A stretch of 64,000 bases of DNA from Agriotes lineatus (Eukaryota > Arthropoda > Insecta > Coleoptera > Elateridae), in contig OW679202.1 of assembly GCA_940337035.1 (NCBI GenBank), forward strand, positions 15,998,708 through 16,062,707, in the 5' to 3' direction. The number at the start of each line of letters is the position of its first letter. Position 1 is the first letter of the stretch. The translations under genes and the position numbers were made by a program. The notes beneath the pieces were generated by a model that saw only the letters and a program-made list of their open reading frames with translations, had not been told where the DNA came from and ran no database searches. Below, piece after piece: positions 59,790 through 64,000 of the stretch.

Positions 59790-60190
59790 TTTTTAACCTC
59801 ATAATATAAAGATATATTAACAAGTACTTTTTTTAAGAACATAAAACTACTTACTCGTACATATTGCACGCTTAATCACATAAACGGCTCGCCAAAAATT
59901 GGAAATACTGCTGTATTCTAAACACAGTGTGATGACAGCTGTTTGGTTTACATATTTTTAATAATCACAATGTCAACCAATATTATTTTACATATTGTTG
60001 ATATTACTGATGGATTTTTTAACAATTTTCGAACCAAACGGCACCATGCTGTCTACAATCTCAGTTAAAATTTTTATAATTAATTTTAAAGTTGCTGCAA
60101 TGGTTTTCTCTGCTCTCTTATCATATCTAGATTGATCTCGGACTGACTCATGCTGGATATTTTTTTATATTTCACAAAGTGGTGCGCCAA
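59790..60190. other. No gene seen
   Basis: AT-rich DNA downstream of the esterase-like gene with no structure detected. Confidence 0.5.
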
Positions 60191-60209
60191 ACAGTAAATG
60201 TAAATAGTG

Positions 60210-60600
60210 ACTAGGAAGGATTTACTACAAGAAGACGACTGACTGAGGCAGATTTACAGGCAATGAGTCTGTTAAGAAGAGTACAACTAACATATTACTT
60301 TGAACGTATACGTTAATGCTTAGAGTGGATGATAACATCTGTACTGTTCACAGATGAATCTCGATTTGATTGGTTGGGTAAGCATGTTACATCGGACCTT
60401 GAATTACTTACTAATTTATATCAAAAAAGGCATATTAAAGCCGTAGACACACTGTAGTGACAAACATTTTGCAAACTGCCTATAAATATTTAAGTGCACA
60501 ATTCGCAGCACCTGGGTTCTAAGCCCTTTATGAGCGTAGAGAAGTAATGCAGTCGTTGTGTGAATAACTAGATTACCTAGTCAGCAGCCTGACTACAGAA
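60210..60600 (+). pseudogene. Tc1-like transposase fragment
   Basis: The stretch TTRRRLTEADLQAMSLLRRV and then LEWMITSVLFTDESRFDWLG covers the linker and first catalytic motif (F-T-D-E-S-R-F) of Tc1 transposases. Downstream, shifted pieces such as QFAAPGF are weaker. N- and C-termini are missing. Confidence 0.65.
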
Positions 60601-60619
60601 GTGCTAGATAATTGGTCTT

Positions 60620-61235
60620 CTGCTGCTTCACTTTAAGCCAAACTTCTATTTATCAATAGTATCTAAAAGTTATTAATACGCAAAAGTGCATAATTTAATG
60701 GCCCGCTCTCTATACATCTGCATTAACCTGAACTAAATCCCTTCAAAATATTTTGAAAACCTTAAAAACTTGCGATTTTTTAAAATTTAAATAAATCTAT
60801 AACCATTAATGTAAACATGAGAAGTGAAAACATTTTTTGGAAATTTTTCTACGTCGAATAAAAAAAATTAAAGGGCTTTACTCACAACTTCCTTCGCAAG
60901 TGAACTTTGACACTAAACAGTTTTAAAAATCAAAGCAAAAATAATTAACTTAAAAAATTAAATATTAACTTAAACACCTTACATAAACAAATGGACCGTG
61001 TGTATTTTGAAGAATTTAAGCAAGAAATTTAAATCCATTCTTCATTTGTTAGTTAAAAAAAATTGTACAGGGCTTTACTCAGAACTTCCGTAGCAAGTGG
61101 ACGTTGTGACATTAAACAATTTTAGTAATCAACAGAAAATAGGAGAAAAAAGAACTTCACGTTCGTTATAATACTGAAACAATAAAAGTAAACACTTAGT
61201 AATGCAAATTACATAAATTTTCAAATAAAAAACAT
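60620..61235. other. No gene seen
   Basis: AT-rich DNA. A short word ggctttactca(c/g)aacttcc occurs twice (60,875 and 61,073) with similar surroundings, a weak internal duplication of about 200 bp. Confidence 0.4.
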
Positions 61236-61239
61236 TACC

Positions 61240-61500
61240 GGCGTTAGTATTCGAACTGCAGCGCCTGGGAATGCGATTTTTTACGATTGGCAGCAGTCCG
61301 CAAGTAAGCCGCCCATTCGTATCACTCGGACATAGATACTCTTCTCATCGGAGAGATGCTTTAAATACAATTTATTTATTGTTGACTCTTTTCTTCTCTT
61401 TTACAACATTTATCCTGTATCTTTTGGGTCTTATTTCGTCAAGGGTAAAGCCTGAGCCATGTGTAAATTATTACGTTTATCTATTTATCAGTTAAACAAG
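61240..61500 (+). repeat. Repeat related to 9.24-9.73 kb
   Basis: Shares gtaaagcctgagcc, gtaaattattac and accggcg...ttcgaa words with the - strand of 9.44-9.72 kb. The 74-codon frame is not considered a gene. At both loci the repeat lies within a few hundred bases of a GTCT/hairpin element. Confidence 0.35.
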
Positions 61501-61559
61501 AAATAAAGATATTGAAAAGATCATGGAATTTTTGATTTTTGAGAATTAAACCAAACTTG

Positions 61560-61800
61560 CATTTTTACTTCCCTCGTCTAAAAGACGAAGAAAATATTGT
61601 AATCACGAAAAAAACACCTTCCGAGATTTCTTCAGATCTTCACGTTTCAGGGTCCCTAAATGACAAAAAGCAGGTTTTTCAATTCCGTCTGTCTGTCTGT
61701 CTGTTGGCGGAATACCTATTTATTGAAGGAAGACGATATTTTGCAAGCAGATTATATATCTACCTGGCATAAAACCGAGAAAATTTCGAACAAATAGGGT
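61560..61800 (+). mobile_element. GTCT/hairpin repeat, copy 3
   Basis: acttccctcgtct with the inverted agacga after it, cagatcttcacgtttcaggg, (GTCT)n at 61,686-61,702, gaagacgatattttgcaag, and tctacctggcataaaaccg. Same layout as copies at 7.9 and 46.4 kb. Confidence 0.7.
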
Positions 61801-61855
61801 GTCCCAGAACTGCCTCCACACCGATTAGTCATAGATTGCTTAGGTTATATATAAT

Positions 61856-62623
61856 AAATTGATTAAAACTAAAATACCTTAGTACAAAGTCCCTCCAGTA
61901 AGACGTTATAAGGCCTTGAAGTTCAATTTTTAATTTTTTCTTTTTATGTTAATTTCCACAAATGTAAGATACCTATTTGAATTTTGATATAGATGCGCAC
62001 TATTATGTACTGCACAAGTAAAAAATGTTTGACCACTAGACTATTCTGTAAGAGGCACTTTGCCTATATCTGAAAACTCTTTTCAGCTATAATTTTGTTA
62101 CTTATAAAATTCATGTAAATTTTAAGATATTATCCGAAAGAAAATTAAATAGCGTAAAAATAAAGTACTCTTAGTTCATAAGCGTGAAAGCAATCGTTTA
62201 CCTTAAAATGTCCATCAAAGTATTTTGGTTGTCATTAAGACGTGTAATTATCAAGTAGCCATGATCACAAAAACAATGGGTAATGATTGTGATTGTGATC
62301 TAGTAAAAAAAATAATAAACCAATTAATGAAGTCGGTGACGGATAATAACTTAAAATTTAAATAAATGTTAAAAGTAACAAAGTAATACCTAAAAATAGT
62401 TTTCGGATATAGGTAAAGTGCCCCTTGCAGTGAAATCTAGTATATCAAACATATTTAACTGGTGCAGTACATAATAGTGCGCATTTACACCAAAATTCAA
62501 ATCGGTATCTTGACATTTGTGGAAATTGACATAAAAAGAAGAAAGAAAAAAATTGAATTTCAAGGCCCTATAACTTCTTACTAGAGGGACTTTGTACTAA
62601 GATACATTAGGTTTAATCGATTT
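61856..62623 (+). mobile_element. Foldback MITE with about 280-bp arms
   Basis: Arms 61,856-62,135 and 62,342-62,623 are inverted copies (cttagtacaaagtccctc, gcactattatgtactgcac, cctatatctgaaaact and counterparts). The loop of about 206 bp is non-coding. The ends carry no clear target duplication. Confidence 0.75.
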
Positions 62624-62639
62624 AAGTCCCTGTTAAAAT

Positions 62640-63090
62640 CTTTGAATATATAAACATGGACTACCAGCAACCCCCACTTTTCTCATAGAAGCAATGTATA
62701 AAGAATCAGCCAACATAGAATCCATTTCAGGAGTCGAACTTCAAGTGTTGGGTGAATAATAGTCTGGCGGGGTTAGGGAAAATCTCATTTTTATTTTGGC
62801 TTACAACGTAAAGTTGGCGTTGGCAGTCCATGTTTATAGCCAAAGGTTAAAATGAATGACGTATTTCAATAAAAATTAGAAAAATAAATATATTCATACA
62901 AAATAATTAAAAGTTTTTCCGTTATTTAGAATACTTAAACTTATTTTCAAAAAAGTTAAGAGCATATTATGTGCATATTTTGTAACTTTGGGTGCATATA
63001 GTTAACAAAATGTATGCATATATATGCGCATATTTTCGTACATTTGAGTTCATATAATTATCAGCTTTAATTATTATAGCAAATATTGCT
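62640..63090. other. No gene seen
   Basis: AT-rich DNA. 62,945-63,060 has a run of gcatat/atgcat words, probably simple sequence. Confidence 0.4.
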
Positions 63091-63097
63091 GGTGCTG

Positions 63098-63450
63098 TGC
63101 TGTAGACAATGTGTTTCATGTGACCCTATAGAAAAAAGTCTAAGCGTGTTATATCTGAACTGCGCGGAGGCCATGGAACAGGACCCAGCCTCCAATCCAG
63201 TGATGAGGGTAATTTTCATCCATCCATTCTCTGACTAAACCAGTATAATGTGGCGGCGCACCATCCATGTGAAACCACATTAAATTTTGTATTGCCGCCA
63301 AAGGAATATTTTCTAACATTTCTTGTAGACTGTGGTTTAAAAAGTGGAGAAAATTGTTGCCGTCTATTCGATGGGTTAAAAAGAATGGTCCAATGATAGT
63401 AGTGTAGTGAGGGGTGTTCTGGAGCACTTTGCATGTCACCCGAACGAACT
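63098..63450 (-). pseudogene. DUF4817-type transposase, catalytic-domain fragment
   Basis: On the - strand: CKVLQNTPHYTTIIGPFFLT, HRIDGNNFLHFLNHSLQEML, AIQNLMWFHMDGAPPHYTGL (the H-x-D-G-A-P-x-H catalytic motif is intact), WMDENYPHHWIGG, and after a one-base shift GPVPWPPRSSDITRLDFFL then GHMKHIVYST. N-terminal HTHs are missing. Confidence 0.8.
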
Positions 63451-63459
63451 GGCATGTCC

Positions 63460-64000
63460 ATCCGAAGCGTGACCTTGTCTTTCAAGGTTAAGAAGAGGTG
63501 GTGAGAGTAGGTCGCGAAGAGGTGGTAAGGGGTGAGCAGTGGAGTCGGCAGGGGGGTGAAACCGGAAGAGCGCGATTTTCTGGTCATTTCTCGGAATTTG
63601 TAGCGGATGTGAGTCTGGGAATGCAGACGTCAGACTTGTCTAGACCTGTCCACACTTGTTTAAGCGGATGTGGGCGTCTGGAAAAATTTACACCGGATGT
63701 GATTGTTTGAGAATTTTCTCAATGCAGCTAAAAATAATTGTATGGAGTCATTGTTTGAGAAATTGCACGGTTGCTAAAAATAAATGTATGGAGTCATTGT
63801 GCACGTCATCAAATATTATAATTGTATTTATTTGTCTAAAACGTACATGTATACAATTATTACAAATATATTATGCATCAGTCAATTATTGTGCTAGAGA
63901 TGTTGTTGTTATCTCTGTCTGAGGTGTTACTATTTCCTCGTGCTAAGTTTCGAACCACAAAAAATATAAAAATTCGGTAGTAATTCTGTACAAAGTAGAA
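63460..64000. other. No gene seen
   Basis: 63,480-63,560 is purine-rich and GC-richer (gaggtggtgagag words). The rest is AT-rich. Overlapping frames on both strands are without recognisable content. Confidence 0.4.

Overview
The window looks like AT-rich insect nuclear DNA, probably from a beetle. It has short GT-AG introns of about 50 to 240 bases, AATAAA polyadenylation signals, and a dense mix of arthropod transposon families: mariner, Tc1, DUF4817-type Tc1/mariner, piggyBac, PIF/Harbinger, RTE-like and Jockey/CR1-like LINEs, Copia, MITEs and foldback elements. The beetle assignment is an impression from the repeat mix, not proven.

Only one convincing host gene is present: a nine-exon gene on the + strand (49721-59706). 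It encodes a type-B carboxylesterase-fold protein of about 607 residues with a signal peptide, an alpha/beta-hydrolase ectodomain, one C-terminal transmembrane helix and a 15-residue cytoplasmic tail. Its nucleophilic serine (GHSAG) is kept, but the oxyanion-hole motif, the catalytic acid and the catalytic histidine all appear to be replaced. It reads as a non-catalytic, membrane-tethered cholinesterase-like adhesion or binding protein. Its 7.5-kb fourth intron holds two LINE fragments and a Copia copy, all antisense to the gene. A MITE sits inside the Copia reverse transcriptase.

Region by region. 0-1.2 kb: GC-richer repeat sharing a segment with 43 kb. 1.56-5.4 kb: RTE tail, decayed piggyBac, a Jockey-like RT between inverted arms. 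6.05-16.72 kb: two nearly identical copies of a 15-bp minisatellite in opposite orientation, enclosing a GTCT/hairpin repeat, a MITE, a DUF4817-type transposon with a hairpin-rich insertion, and a foldback element. 16.7-18.2 kb: LINE ORF1 fragment and a dispersed hairpin repeat. 21.4-25.1 kb: Tc1 and CR1/Jockey remnants. 26.5-29.0 kb: dead mariner and a 1.3-kb TIR element side by side. 29.5-31.5 kb: small non-autonomous LTR retrotransposon. 32-35.8 kb: large imperfect palindrome around a MITE. 37.4-39.8 kb: DUF4817 transposase (itself hit by a 287-bp insertion) and PIF/Harbinger remnants. 40.2-43.8 kb: mariner split by an insertion carrying about 18 copies of an 80-bp satellite. 46 kb: tRNA-derived SINE head and second GTCT repeat. 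60-63.4 kb: Tc1 remnant, third GTCT repeat, foldback MITE, transposase fragment.

No bacterial-type operons, CRISPR arrays or rRNA genes were seen. I did not find a clearly new multi-gene system. The observations most worth following are the degenerate-active-site esterase-like gene, the almost identical inverted minisatellite pair, the satellite array inside a mariner, and the 32-36 kb palindrome with a conserved exon-like segment. Exon borders and element ends were found by eye.
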